From NCBI GenBank assembly GCA_015259125.1, contig JABZGR010000012.1, forward strand, positions 1 through 52,496: DNA of 52,496 nucleotides, given 5' to 3'. Positions within the stretch are counted from its first letter, which is position 1, and every line of letters starts with the position of its first letter. This DNA comes from Alloprevotella tannerae (GTDB lineage Bacteria > Bacteroidota > Bacteroidia > Bacteroidales > Bacteroidaceae). Under the pieces are notes generated by a model. The model saw only the letters and a list, made by a program, of their open reading frames with translations. It ran no database searches and had not been told where the DNA came from. Both the position numbers and the translations under genes were made by a program. Of this stretch, positions 1 through 8,800 are shown in pieces.

Positions 1-20
1 AGCGATTGAGGCGGTCTTTC

Positions 21-662
21 CTACTCTTTTTGACGTTTATCGGACAGCAATAATTCTTTAACCTCCGACAGATTAGTTCGTTGTAGAAATAAATAAAGTG
101 TATTGCGACTGACTTTTAGTTTATGGGCTAAATCTGTTTTAGATATACCTCTTTCCAAACTCTTTTTTATCAGCATTTCTTTGTTATCCAATTTGTGTTT
201 CTTATTTTTACTGCCCTTACGTCGTCCCAGCACAACACCCTCTGCTTTCTTTCTCGCCAACGCTTCTTTTGTGCGTTGGCTGATAAGGTTACGCTCAATC
301 TCTGCCGATAGTCCGAAAGCAAAGGCTAATACCTTGCTCTGAATATCATCCCCAAGACGATAGTTATCTTTGATAGTCCAAACTCTACATTCCTTAGTCA
401 TGCAGATGTTTAATATCTCCATAATCATAAAGAGGTTTCTACCAAGGCGTGATAACTCGCTACAGATAATGATATCGTCCTTGTTGACTTTCTTTAAGAG
501 ATTGCCCAACTGTCGTTTCGTGTAATTCTTCGTGCCGCTAATGGTTTCTTCAATCCAATCGTCAATTGAAAGATTTTGATGCTCACAAAAGTTATTGATC
601 TCGAATCTTTGATTTTCTATTGTTTGCTTGTCGCTACTTACTCTAATATACCCATAAATCAT
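21..662 (-). CDS. Serine recombinase (resolvase/invertase family)
   Basis: This 213-residue protein has the layout of small serine recombinases, which break and rejoin DNA through a 5'-phosphoserine link. The N-terminus reads YIRVSSDKQ, placing the catalytic serine at about residue 9, and the active-site stretch SELSRLGRN lies at about 68-76. A long helix (about 100-135) and the basic linker RRKGSKNKKHK precede a C-terminal helix-turn-helix (about 165-195). Length matches complete invertases and resolvases, so it looks intact. It most resembles the Bacteroides promoter invertases of the Mpi type, but resolvase or transposon-borne roles are equally possible. It is transcribed away from the repeat array at 763-868, which lies between it and the divergent CpXC-like gene. 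I saw no obvious inverted-repeat pair flanking a promoter of the classic Mpi kind. Confidence 0.9.
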   Translation of the reverse strand: MIYGYIRVSSDKQTIENQRFEINNFCEHQNLSIDDWIEETISGTKNYTKRQLGNLLKKVNKDDIIICSELSRLGRNLFMIMEILNICMTKECRVWTIKDNYRLGDDIQSKVLAFAFGLSAEIERNLISQRTKEALARKKAEGVVLGRRKGSKNKKHKLDNKEMLIKKSLERGISKTDLAHKLKVSRNTLYLFLQRTNLSEVKELLLSDKRQKE

Positions 663-762
663 AATTGTAAGTATAAGTGTTATTGATATTATCTACACGA
701 AAACAAACGAGGGTTATGACTTAGAAATGTGATGCAACAATTCCAAGACTTAGGTATGCAAA

Positions 763-868
763 AAATAGTACGTACTTTTCAAGGAAAAGGTCCGTACCTT
801 TCTCATAAAAAGTACGGACTATTTGATCAAAAAGTACGCTCCTTTTGCGTAAAAGGTACGGACTATTT
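763..868. repeat. Five-unit 22-bp palindromic array (array A)
   Basis: Five units begin at 763, 785, 807, 829 and 851, exactly 22 bp apart. Each is an imperfect 18-bp palindrome plus a 4-bp spacer, e.g. AAAAAGTACGGACTATTT at 807 and AAAAGGTACGGACTATTT at 851; the GTAC (GTCC in unit 2) core recurs at 768, 790, 812, 834 and 856. The outer edges also form a larger inverted repeat (about 757-779 against 851-873). The array fills the gap between the minus-strand recombinase and the plus-strand CpXC-like gene. A TACCTTTG -7-like element lies downstream at 909-916, without a matching -33. Function unknown; it could be a recombinase site, a phased protein-binding array or an extragenic repeat. Confidence 0.88.
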
Positions 869-1131
869 TTGCACAGTCAAAGGGCCGTGCGTAAATACCT
901 CTTAATCTTACCTTTGTAGCTAAAAAAGACAAGAGGGAATAATTAGAGTAAACACCCATCACCACACCGACAATTTTCATTTTCCCTGATGCACAAAATT
1001 ACATATCAGAAAAATATCTATTTTTGTGAAGGTGTAAGTTTTTTCTATTTGTTTAACAACATAGAACAGAATAGCGCAAACGAGGCTAACACACATTTGT
1101 AAGATAAGATCACAGCTTAAACTTTAAGGAT

Positions 1132-1716
1132 ATGTCAAAAGTACACAAAGAAAAGATTGAATGTATCCATTGCAAGGCCAAAAGAATGTTTGATATTTGG
1201 GACTCTATGAATGTTAACCTCGATCGTGAATTGAGAGAAAAGGTATTCAACGATGAGGTCTTTTTATATACTTATCCGAAGTGCGACCATCAAACGGTTG
1301 TACCTTACGGGACACTGTATCACGATGTGAAACATCGCTTCTTGCTTTTCTTTGATTTCTTTAAGCCTGACGATTTCAACTACAAACCGATCGACGTTTC
1401 GAATGAACCGAGAGTGAAAAATTATACTTTCCGCCACGTGACCGGTATCTGGCGACTAAAAGAGAAAATTGTCATCTTAGAACAGGAACTTAACGATGTG
1501 CCCATTGGGCGAATGAAGTATATGATAAAGCATGAGCTTCATCTGGAAATGGCAGAGAAGAATTTTGAAATCTACTTCGGCGAAATACATCTTTCGGACA
1601 AGGAAACATCTGAGCAAGGTTTCATTTCTTTCGTATACTTTGATGAGAATGATGGGGCGTTCTCGCTTCAATACCCCTTGGAAAGCTACGTTGAACAATG
1701 CGAGGTTTGCGAATAG
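1132..1716 (+). CDS. CpXC-like domain protein, possibly shortened
   Basis: A 194-residue soluble protein whose N-terminus resembles the CpXC family: one clear pair CIHC (residues 11-14) and a second, degraded pair reading YPKCDH (about 49-54) where family members normally carry CPxCG. A zinc-ribbon role is therefore weakened. The rest is rich in aromatic and acidic residues, with no signal peptide or membrane segment. The stop is TAG at 1714-1716, and the same frame stays open for 36 more codons to a TGA at 1825-1827, so the protein may have been shortened by a nonsense change. The C-terminal ECEVCE-like end is cysteine-bearing. Function is unknown. It is AT-rich like its accessory neighbours and has a long leader preceded by array A. 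Confidence 0.6.
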   Translation: MSKVHKEKIECIHCKAKRMFDIWDSMNVNLDRELREKVFNDEVFLYTYPKCDHQTVVPYGTLYHDVKHRFLLFFDFFKPDDFNYKPIDVSNEPRVKNYTFRHVTGIWRLKEKIVILEQELNDVPIGRMKYMIKHELHLEMAEKNFEIYFGEIHLSDKETSEQGFISFVYFDENDGAFSLQYPLESYVEQCEVCE

Positions 1717-2008
1717 GATCCTCGTATGCAGGTAAAGGAGTATGAAAACATTGATGCGGGGCAGATTACCATGAATCTTCAGCCCGAAGAGGCGTGGGCG
1801 CGGAGAAGGAGCATTATGTCAGACTGATAGCTTGGGCGTAGGCTTTAAGGGAGTGAAGAAGGAAGGCGAGAGCGGAATCATTTCTCCTTCGCTCCATATC
1901 CTATGCAAAATCACTCATCTGCCCCATTCTTTTATGATAAGCGCTTTACTACTACATCTAACAAAACTATTTTTTGCGCTACATATAAATATAAATTTAG
2001 CCAAGAAC
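1717..2008. other. Gap before pflB
   Basis: About 400 bases separate the CpXC-like stop from pflB. The first 111 bases continue the upstream reading frame and contain a 33-codon open stretch (ATG at 1726, TGA ending at 1827) that is probably the detached tail of the CpXC-like gene. The rest is AT-rich with no recognisable gene; the pflB promoter follows. Confidence 0.5.
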
Positions 2009-2038
2009 TTGGTATTAGCCTTTTTATACCTAACTTTG
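2009..2038 (+). promoter_or_regulatory. Bacteroidetes-type promoter of pflBA
   Basis: TTG at 2009-2011 and TAACTTTG at 2031-2038 are separated by 19 bases, fitting the Bacteroidetes sigma-ABfr consensus (TTTG, about 19-21 nt, TAnnTTTG). Transcription should start near 2045, giving a leader of about 78 nt before the pflB ATG at 2123. Confidence 0.7.
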
Positions 2039-2122
2039 CTCGCTGTGATTAGGAGTGCTTTGTCAGTAAGCGTACGTACAAGCATTTTAACGCAGTATTT
2101 CACATAATAATGATCAAATAGT

Positions 2123-4369
2123 ATGAAAAAAGCATGGAGAGGATTTACCGGCACAAAGTGGGTCGATGAGGTCAACTTGCGCCAGTTTATTCAAGATAAC
2201 TACACCACTTATGATGGTGACGCTTCATTCCTCGAAACTCCAACTGAAGCAACGGACAAACTTTGGGGTATGCTCAAAGAACTGCAAAAGCAGGAGCGCG
2301 CGAAAGGTGGCGTATTGGATATGGAAACGGAAATTGTTTCCAGTATGACGGCCTATGGCCCTGCCTATATCGGAGAGGGAACTAAGGAGCAGGAGAAGAT
2401 TGTCGGTTTGCAAACGGATAAGCCTTTGAAGCGCGCCTTTATGCCCTACGGCGGTATAAAGATGGCGGAACAGGCTTGCACAACTTATGGTTATGAACCT
2501 TCTGCAAAGCTTCACGAAATATTTACGAAGTATTGCAAGACGCACAATGATGGCGTATTCGATGCTTATACGGATGAGATGAAGCTCGTCAGACACAACC
2601 ATATCCTTACAGGTCTTCCTGATACGTATGGGCGTGGGCGTATCGTCGGCGACTATCGTCGCGTGGCGCTGTATGGTGTTGATTTCTTGATTAACGAGAA
2701 AGCGAAGGATCTGCGCAATTGCGGCGACGGCACGATGACGGAAGAAGTAATCCGCTTGCGCGAAGAGATCTCTATGCAGATCAAGGCCTTGAAAGAGATG
2801 AAAGAGATGGCGGCCATCTATGGTTACGACATTTCTGAACCGGCCAACAATGCGCACGAAGCTGTGCAGTGGCTTTACTTCGGCTACTTGGCTGCGATCA
2901 AAACGCAAAACGGCGCGGCGATGTCGGTAGGTCGTATTTCTACTTTCCTCGACATCTATATTCAGCGTGACTTCAAAGAAGGAACGCTTACGGAGAAAGA
3001 AGCGCAAGAGCTCATTGACCACTTGGTGATGAAGTTCCGTATGGTGAAGTTTGCCCGTATCCCGTCTTACAACCAACTCTTCTCCGGCGACCCTGTATGG
3101 GCTACGCTCGAAGTGGCCGGTTTAGGTATGGACGGCCGTTCAATGGTAACGAAGACCGACTTCCGCTTCCTCCACACGCTGGAGAATATGGGGCCGTCGC
3201 CTGAGCCCAACCTCACCGTCTTGTATAGCTCACGCTTGCCCAAGACCTTCAAGGACTATGCGGCAAAGATTTCTATCGCGACAAGCTCTATACAATATGA
3301 GAATGACGACGTGATGCGTCCTATTTGGGGCGATGATTACTCGATCTGCTGCTGCGTATCGGCTACACAGACCGGTAAGGAGATGCAGTTCTTCGGTGCT
3401 CGTGCCAACCTCGCAAAGTGTGTCAACTATGCGATCAGTGGCGGTGTAGATGCTAAGACGCGTGAGCAATGCGGTCCGGCTTATCGTCCGATCGAAGGCG
3501 ATGTGGTAACTTATGACGAGTTTATGCCGCGCTTCAAAAATATGATGGAATGGTTAACGGGGGTTTATGTAAACACGCTGAACCTTATCCATTATATGCA
3601 CGATAAGTACTTCTATGAGGCGGCTGAACTTGCACTGATCGACACCAATGTGCGTCGCACTTTCGCAACGGGTATTGCAGGCTTCAGTCATGTAGTTGAC
3701 TCTATTTCGGCTATTAAGTATGCCAAAGTCAATATTATCCGTGACGAGACCGGCTTCCCGGTAGAGTATAAGACAGAAGGCGACTTCCCGCGCTATGGTA
3801 ATGATGATGACCGCGCCGATGAAATCGCTGTATGGCTGTTAAAGACTTTCATGAGTATGATTCGCAAGCACCATACTTATCGTAAATCTGAGCCGACAAC
3901 AAGTATTCTTACCATCACTTCTAACGTGGTATATGGCAAGAATACGGGTAATACGCCTGACGGTCGTCCTTCCGGCGCGCCGCTCGCTCCGGGCGCAAAC
4001 CCCTCTTACGGTGCAGAGCAGAATGGTTTGCTGGCTTCGTTGAACTCTACAGCTAAGCTTCCTTACGAGTATGCACTTGATGGTATCTCCAACACGCAAA
4101 CAATCAGCCCGGATACTCTCGGCCACAATGATGAGGAACGTATCAATACGCTCGTAGGCGTGATGGATGGTTACTTCGATCGCGGCGCCCACCATTTGAA
4201 CGTGAATGTCTTTGGCGTAGATAAGCTGATCGACTGTATGGAACACCCCGAGAAAGAAGAGTATGCTAACTTCACGATCCGTGTGAGCGGCTATGCGGTG
4301 AAGTTCATCGACCTTACACGCGAACAGCAGTTGGATGTTATTGCACGTCGCTCACATGGTTCTATGTAA
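2123..4369 (+). CDS. pflB: Formate C-acetyltransferase (pyruvate formate-lyase)
   Basis: This 748-residue enzyme converts pyruvate and CoA to acetyl-CoA and formate in anaerobic mixed-acid fermentation, in the cytoplasm. The active-site cysteine pair is in DDYSICCCVSA: C410-C411 correspond to the catalytic pair, and C409 makes an extra third cysteine. The glycyl-radical loop reads RVSGYAVKF with the radical glycine at about 723, 25 residues before the C-terminus, as expected. MQFFGARANLAK and the length are typical of the family. The ATG at 2123 follows a good promoter. The activase gene follows 49 bp after the stop and the two share one terminator, so they form an operon. The GC content and codon use match the housekeeping genes further right rather than the AT-rich flanks. 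Confidence 0.98.
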   Translation: MKKAWRGFTGTKWVDEVNLRQFIQDNYTTYDGDASFLETPTEATDKLWGMLKELQKQERAKGGVLDMETEIVSSMTAYGPAYIGEGTKEQEKIVGLQTDKPLKRAFMPYGGIKMAEQACTTYGYEPSAKLHEIFTKYCKTHNDGVFDAYTDEMKLVRHNHILTGLPDTYGRGRIVGDYRRVALYGVDFLINEKAKDLRNCGDGTMTEEVIRLREEISMQIKALKEMKEMAAIYGYDISEPANNAHEAVQWLYFGYLAAIKTQNGAAMSVGRISTFLDIYIQRDFKEGTLTEKEAQELIDHLVMKFRMVKFARIPSYNQLFSGDPVWATLEVAGLGMDGRSMVTKTDFRFLHTLENMGPSPEPNLTVLYSSRLPKTFKDYAAKISIATSSIQYENDDVMRPIWGDDYSICCCVSATQTGKEMQFFGARANLAKCVNYAISGGVDAKTREQCGPAYRPIEGDVVTYDEFMPRFKNMMEWLTGVYVNTLNLIHYMHDKYFYEAAELALIDTNVRRTFATGIAGFSHVVDSISAIKYAKVNIIRDETGFPVEYKTEGDFPRYGNDDDRADEIAVWLLKTFMSMIRKHHTYRKSEPTTSILTITSNVVYGKNTGNTPDGRPSGAPLAPGANPSYGAEQNGLLASLNSTAKLPYEYALDGISNTQTISPDTLGHNDEERINTLVGVMDGYFDRGAHHLNVNVFGVDKLIDCMEHPEKEEYANFTIRVSGYAVKFIDLTREQQLDVIARRSHGSM

Positions 4370-4418
4370 CGTGGATATTCATCAAACAGACAATTCCAAA
4401 TTACAAACTACTGACAGT

Positions 4419-5138
4419 ATGCTTCAGGTCCATTCCATCGAATCTTTCGGTTCGGTGGATGGGCCTGGAATACGTTTCGTGATCTTTTTGAAAGGATGCG
4501 CGATGCGGTGTCAGTATTGTCATAATCCGGATACGTGGAGCAGAGCGGGCGGACAACTCCGCTCTGTGGATGAGGTCTTAGCTCAGGCGCAACGCTTTCA
4601 AAGTTACTGGGGAGAGCAAGGCGGCATCACGGTGAGCGGTGGTGAAGCATTGCTTCAGATGCCGGCGCTTACCGAACTCTTCCGCAAAGCCAAGGACTTA
4701 GGCATCAATACTTGTCTGGATACTTCCGCTCAACCTTTCAGTAGGGAGGCGGCCGCTTTCTCAGCTTTTGAAGAGTTAATGAAGTATACCGACTTGCTTC
4801 TGCTGGACATCAAGCATATTGATAGCAAAGCCCATAAGCAACTGACGGGTTGGGGCAACGAGAATATTCTCGACTGCGCCCGCTATCTCTCTGAGATCGG
4901 CAAGCCGGTATGGATAAGACACGTATTAGTGCCGGGCATCAATGATAATGACGAGGCACTATACGGACTTCGTGCTTTTATTGATACATTAAGCAATGTT
5001 GAGCGTGTAGAAGTGCTACCTTATCACGCCTTAGGCGTCTATAAATGGGAGCAGTTAGGAATGCCCTACGCACTTACAGACGTCAAAGCACCTACGGAAG
5101 AAAGTCTGCTTCACGCACGCAAGATATTAACTGCGTAA
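4419..5138 (+). CDS. pflA: Pyruvate formate-lyase activating enzyme
   Basis: A 239-residue radical SAM enzyme that installs the glycyl radical on PflB using S-adenosylmethionine and a [4Fe-4S] cluster. The cluster motif CX3CX2C is visible as GCAMRCQYCHNP (C27, C31, C34), followed by TVSGGEALLQ, the SAM-contacting GGE motif. The reading frame is open upstream into the end of pflB (an ATG at 4335), but the start at 4419 (MLQVHSIESFGSVDGPG) matches the conserved N-terminus of the family and leaves a 49-bp intergenic gap, so I prefer it. The gene ends just before a strong terminator. Length is typical for PflA. Confidence 0.95.
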   Translation: MLQVHSIESFGSVDGPGIRFVIFLKGCAMRCQYCHNPDTWSRAGGQLRSVDEVLAQAQRFQSYWGEQGGITVSGGEALLQMPALTELFRKAKDLGINTCLDTSAQPFSREAAAFSAFEELMKYTDLLLLDIKHIDSKAHKQLTGWGNENILDCARYLSEIGKPVWIRHVLVPGINDNDEALYGLRAFIDTLSNVERVEVLPYHALGVYKWEQLGMPYALTDVKAPTEESLLHARKILTA

Positions 5139-5157
5139 GAAGTTCTTTTATTTTGAG

Positions 5158-5212
5158 GCGTAATGGATAATTTGTAAGGCTAAACAGCCCAAATTATCCA
5201 TTGCGCTTTTTT
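5158..5212 (+). terminator. Rho-independent terminator of pflBA
   Basis: Arms at 5158-5174 and 5190-5206 form a 17-bp stem with one mismatch, enclosing a smaller GGCTAAACAGCC hairpin, followed by a run of six T. It lies 20 bp after the pflA stop. Confidence 0.93.
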
Positions 5213-5432
5213 GCAAAACAACACCTTGCGGATAACACGTTATTTAGAAGCCGATGTCTAAATGACTTTGATGGATGGAATTGTCACATAAAATGCATAA
5301 GATTTGTCGAAAATCACCTGATAGTCCACGCAAATTATTCGTCTTCCATATTGTAATAGCATATAGTTATTAATGTAATAGGTTTTCTAACTTTATTTAT
5401 ATCTTTGCAAAGCTAATCATAATAATTAAATT

Positions 5433-8400
5433 ATGACAACAATGATACTAACAGAAGAGCAACTCAAGGAAAGGAAGGATAAAGCGCGTAAAGAAGAAAT
5501 TCGTCAAAACGTAAAGAGTCATTGCACTAAGATACGAGATGGTATTAGAGCTAATGGCTCTACTAGTGGTGAGCGTGCTATATGGGAACTTTTTCAAAAT
5601 GCCCGTGATTTGTCAGATTCAGCTGAAATTAAAATGACTTTGACAGACAAGGAGTTTATTTTTGCACACAAAGGAAAAGTCTTTACTTATGATTCTTTGT
5701 GTTCTTTGGTAAAACAAGTCAGTTCTCATGAAAAAGAAGATAATAATAGCGTAGGACAATATGGAACGGGATTTCTTACTACACACAAATTCAGTCGGAA
5801 AATAACCATCAATGGAAGTATGCTAATTAGTGAAGAACCAAAAGTATACGTAGATGTAACGAGTTTTGAAATTAATCGTGAGAACTTCAATGATATACCT
5901 AAGTTCATTGATGATATGACTGACCAGATTGAATCTGTTGAAAAGCTGATGGATACAGAGCAGAAGAGTACTCCTAAAGATTGGACAGAATTGCATTACG
6001 AATTAAATGAAGAACGGCATAATATTGCAGACAAAGCAATAGAAGAAGCTATAAGGATGATGCCTTATGTACTTACTTTCAATGATAATGTAAGCCGATG
6101 TACTATTTGTTCTAAAGAGCAAGTAATAGAATTTAAAAAGGAAGATAAAGCTACAAGTATAGATAATCTAAGATGTAAACGAATAACAAAGAGTACCAAT
6201 GGTGATGCTATTGATATAAATTGTTTTTATTTAGAGCTTCACAATGGAGAGAGTCGAATATTATTGCCTCTCCAAACCGAAACAGAGGTACGTTCTTTAG
6301 GTGATATACCTAAATTATTTGTACACTTCCCTTTAATTGGCTCTAATTATTTTAATATAAACTTCCTGTTCCACTCTCATCGTTTCACTCCTGAAGAAAA
6401 GCGTGATAATATTATTGTTCCAAAGAATAATGATGCAAATGAGAGCATTGTCCAGGACAATAAGAAAATACTAAATGAGATGACACAATATCTCTGGAAA
6501 TTTCTTGAAATACATGTCGAAAAATGGAATAAAACTATTTTGATGGCTAATATTGACATAAAGGATAATGGATTTACAGAGAAGGAAACAGAAAATTATT
6601 ATAAAGATCTAAAAGAAGAGTGGGTAACAGAGTTTAAAAAACTAAAGTTGATTGAGATTGATGGGACACGGTATTGTATGGATGAAGAAAAGCACCCTGT
6701 GGTTTTAGATCCATCGATAGAACCGTTCCTTTCTAACAATGATAGCGAATATCTCAATACAATTTACCCTTATGCAAAGGGAGCAAAACTGATACCATAT
6801 AAAGAAGAAATACTTCAGTGGTCAAAAATTATTGGTGTGTGGGATAGGGAAAAGAAAGAAAACTTTCTAACACTTGAAGACATTGTGAAGTTTGTGAGTG
6901 AACATAAAGGTGAAAATTTACTGAATATGTTGGAAATACTTATCGCGGCAGATGCTACACAATTCTTTGAGAAATACGAACTTATACCTAATCGTGAAGG
7001 AGAATTAAGAAAGCGAGGGGATTTACGTGATGCAAGAGCTATTCCCCCTAAGTTGTATGACCTCGTACAAGCGGTAGAACCAAATATATGTAAAAAGATG
7101 GTTGATACAAAATTCCAGGATATCATTAAACTAAATCCATATACTCGACAAAATTTGCGAGAGGAATTAAATGATATTGTAGGGGAAAAAGAAAATACTT
7201 GTTGGAAAAATTCTGTGACTCCACAACCTTATGGTGGTGATTTCGAGAAAAGCATAATCAATCTCTGTTCTGCATTTACGACACAAAATGGTGATTCTAA
7301 GCGTAACAAGTTAATGCCTATAATCTATCGCTTTGAAGGTATTAAAGACTATGAGGAAATATATATTCCTGCAGATGAAGAAGATCAAAATGGATTTGAC
7401 CTATATCGGCAAGTATTTAAATCGCTTGTAGAGAATCAGATGATGAAAATTAGTACAAAGGATAAAATATGGACCGAAGAGAATATCAAGGATTTGGTTG
7501 ATTTTGTTGACTATGCTCGAGGTGATGATTATAAAACATTCTGCACACAATATGCTATTTATCCTGACATGAATGGGGTTTTGCATAAACCTGACGAGCT
7601 GAAAAAGAATATAAATGTAAGTACCAAATTATTTGAATTATACACAGATGTCATTGGTGAAGATTTAAAGGGTAAGTGCGTAGATTCTCGTTTTGCAGAT
7701 TTCTTCTCCAAATATAATGAAGAGACATATCAATTCACTCCTGAAAGTGTTGCTAAAGAAATACAAAATAAATTGAGTTCTTCACAATACGATAATATAA
7801 TCCTTCTTGATATAATAGACCTTACAGAGCAAGAAGGTATAGATGGGAAAAGCTGGCAGTTACTTTTCAAAGATATATATGATCAACGTGAATCAATAAG
7901 ATATAATTTGGGCACTGATGAAGAACGTAAGGCTATCAACCGAATGATGAAACAGAAAAAACCTGAATTACTTACAAAAATGGCGGAAGTCTCTGAAAGA
8001 GGTGATGCGGATAATGTGCTAGATAAGATAAATGAAGCAATTTATGCTTATGAACATGAACAACACATTAAGATGTTGGGAGATTATGTTGAGAGAAATG
8101 TTCAGCGTCATATAAAAGATGCTCTCAAAGGTACAGGGATATTTGTAAAGAATGAGCAGGGCGGGCAGGATTTAATATTGGAAAAAGAAAGTTTGGAACC
8201 ATATTATATCGAAATAAAATCGCGGTGGAAAGATAAGGAACAGGCAATAATGTCCGCTTTGCAATTCCAAACAGCGGTAGAAAATCCTATGCGTTATTCT
8301 CTGATTTCTGCTCAAATGTGGAATTTTGACCAAGAACGTGCAAAAAATGACGAGAACTTAAGTATTGAAGAAATGAAACAATTATTGAAAGTTTGTGATA

Positions 8401-8573
8401 ATATCGGAGCTCTCGAAGCAGATTTGAAAGAAAGGGTCGATGCTGCTTTCAAAGGAGGAGAAGAAGATATTAGAATCAATGGTAACTATGATGTCCGTAT
8501 TCCCCAAAAAGTATTTAAACTCGATTTTGATAAACTAATTAGTTTGATAAAAAAGAAATTCGATAACCATTAA
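5433..8573 (+). CDS. Sacsin-type GHKL ATPase fused to a candidate PD-(D/E)XK nuclease domain
   Basis: A 1046-residue protein with an N-terminal histidine-kinase/Hsp90-like ATPase fold of the sacsin type: the N-box ELFQNARD (E52, N56), a nucleotide loop around FAHKGKVF (77-84) and the glycine motif GQYGTGFLT (108-116). The long middle (about 250-850) has no motif I recognise. Near the C-terminus GGQDLIL followed by YYIEIKSRW gives D913...E927-x-K929, the signature of PD-(D/E)XK-like or NO VEIN/DUF3883 domains. ATPase-nuclease fusions of this shape are often anti-phage proteins, so defence is the best inference. The gene is strikingly AT-rich compared with pflBA on its left, sits alone behind a terminator, and has a -7-like TATCTTTG at 5400-5407. 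I see no methyltransferase or partner beside it. No signal peptide; cytoplasmic. Confidence 0.8.
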   Translation: MTTMILTEEQLKERKDKARKEEIRQNVKSHCTKIRDGIRANGSTSGERAIWELFQNARDLSDSAEIKMTLTDKEFIFAHKGKVFTYDSLCSLVKQVSSHEKEDNNSVGQYGTGFLTTHKFSRKITINGSMLISEEPKVYVDVTSFEINRENFNDIPKFIDDMTDQIESVEKLMDTEQKSTPKDWTELHYELNEERHNIADKAIEEAIRMMPYVLTFNDNVSRCTICSKEQVIEFKKEDKATSIDNLRCKRITKSTNGDAIDINCFYLELHNGESRILLPLQTETEVRSLGDIPKLFVHFPLIGSNYFNINFLFHSHRFTPEEKRDNIIVPKNNDANESIVQDNKKILNEMTQYLWKFLEIHVEKWNKTILMANIDIKDNGFTEKETENYYKDLKEEWVTEFKKLKLIEIDGTRYCMDEEKHPVVLDPSIEPFLSNNDSEYLNTIYPYAKGAKLIPYKEEILQWSKIIGVWDREKKENFLTLEDIVKFVSEHKGENLLNMLEILIAADATQFFEKYELIPNREGELRKRGDLRDARAIPPKLYDLVQAVEPNICKKMVDTKFQDIIKLNPYTRQNLREELNDIVGEKENTCWKNSVTPQPYGGDFEKSIINLCSAFTTQNGDSKRNKLMPIIYRFEGIKDYEEIYIPADEEDQNGFDLYRQVFKSLVENQMMKISTKDKIWTEENIKDLVDFVDYARGDDYKTFCTQYAIYPDMNGVLHKPDELKKNINVSTKLFELYTDVIGEDLKGKCVDSRFADFFSKYNEETYQFTPESVAKEIQNKLSSSQYDNIILLDIIDLTEQEGIDGKSWQLLFKDIYDQRESIRYNLGTDEERKAINRMMKQKKPELLTKMAEVSERGDADNVLDKINEAIYAYEHEQHIKMLGDYVERNVQRHIKDALKGTGIFVKNEQGGQDLILEKESLEPYYIEIKSRWKDKEQAIMSALQFQTAVENPMRYSLISAQMWNFDQERAKNDENLSIEEMKQLLKVCDNIGALEADLKERVDAAFKGGEEDIRINGNYDVRIPQKVFKLDFDKLISLIKKKFDNH

Positions 8574-8581
8574 CCGATCTA

Positions 8582-8800
8582 ATGGATAAAAATAAACGGA
8601 ATTATAAGGGAATCAAAGCTGACGAAAGACAATTGAAGAAGGCTTTCGCGTATAGACATTTAACATCATCAATACCGAAACTAGAACTTAAAGCAAATAA
8701 GGCTCACAGAAGAATGGACGTATTATTCTCACTCCTCTATGAGCCTTATTTTATATCAACAGATTGCTTATGCTCCCTTGACGTGTATCTTTATGGTTGA
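8582..8800 (+). CDS. Small hypothetical open frame, possibly a remnant
   Basis: A 72-codon frame starting 8 bases after the ATPase-nuclease stop. Its first half is lysine-rich and AT-rich like the upstream gene (MDKNKRNYKGIKADERQ), but its second half runs through a terminator-like hairpin (8695-8751) and into the convergent T9SS gene. This suggests either a non-coding frame or the eroded start of a lost downstream gene. No domain recognised. Confidence 0.22.
   Translation: MDKNKRNYKGIKADERQLKKAFAYRHLTSSIPKLELKANKAHRRMDVLFSLLYEPYFISTDCLCSLDVYLYG
8695..8751. terminator. Hairpin between convergent genes
   Basis: AAATAAGGCTCA at 8695-8706 pairs perfectly with TGAGCCTTATTT at 8740-8751 across a 33-base loop. 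Its A/T-flanked arms and position between two converging genes suggest a bidirectional terminator, although the loop is long. Confidence 0.5.

Noticed and set aside
763..868. CRISPR array
   Set aside because: Units are 22 bp with imperfect repeats and only 4-bp spacers, with no cas gene; the palindromic tandem plan does not match CRISPR.
663..1131. Classic Mpi-type invertible promoter
   Set aside because: No TTG-N20-TAnnTTTG promoter lies between the inverted edges, and similar arrays occur where no recombinase is near.
2225..3076. 283-codon minus-strand frame inside pflB
   Set aside because: It is a shadow of a fully conserved enzyme; arginine- and histidine-rich composition is typical of reverse reading.
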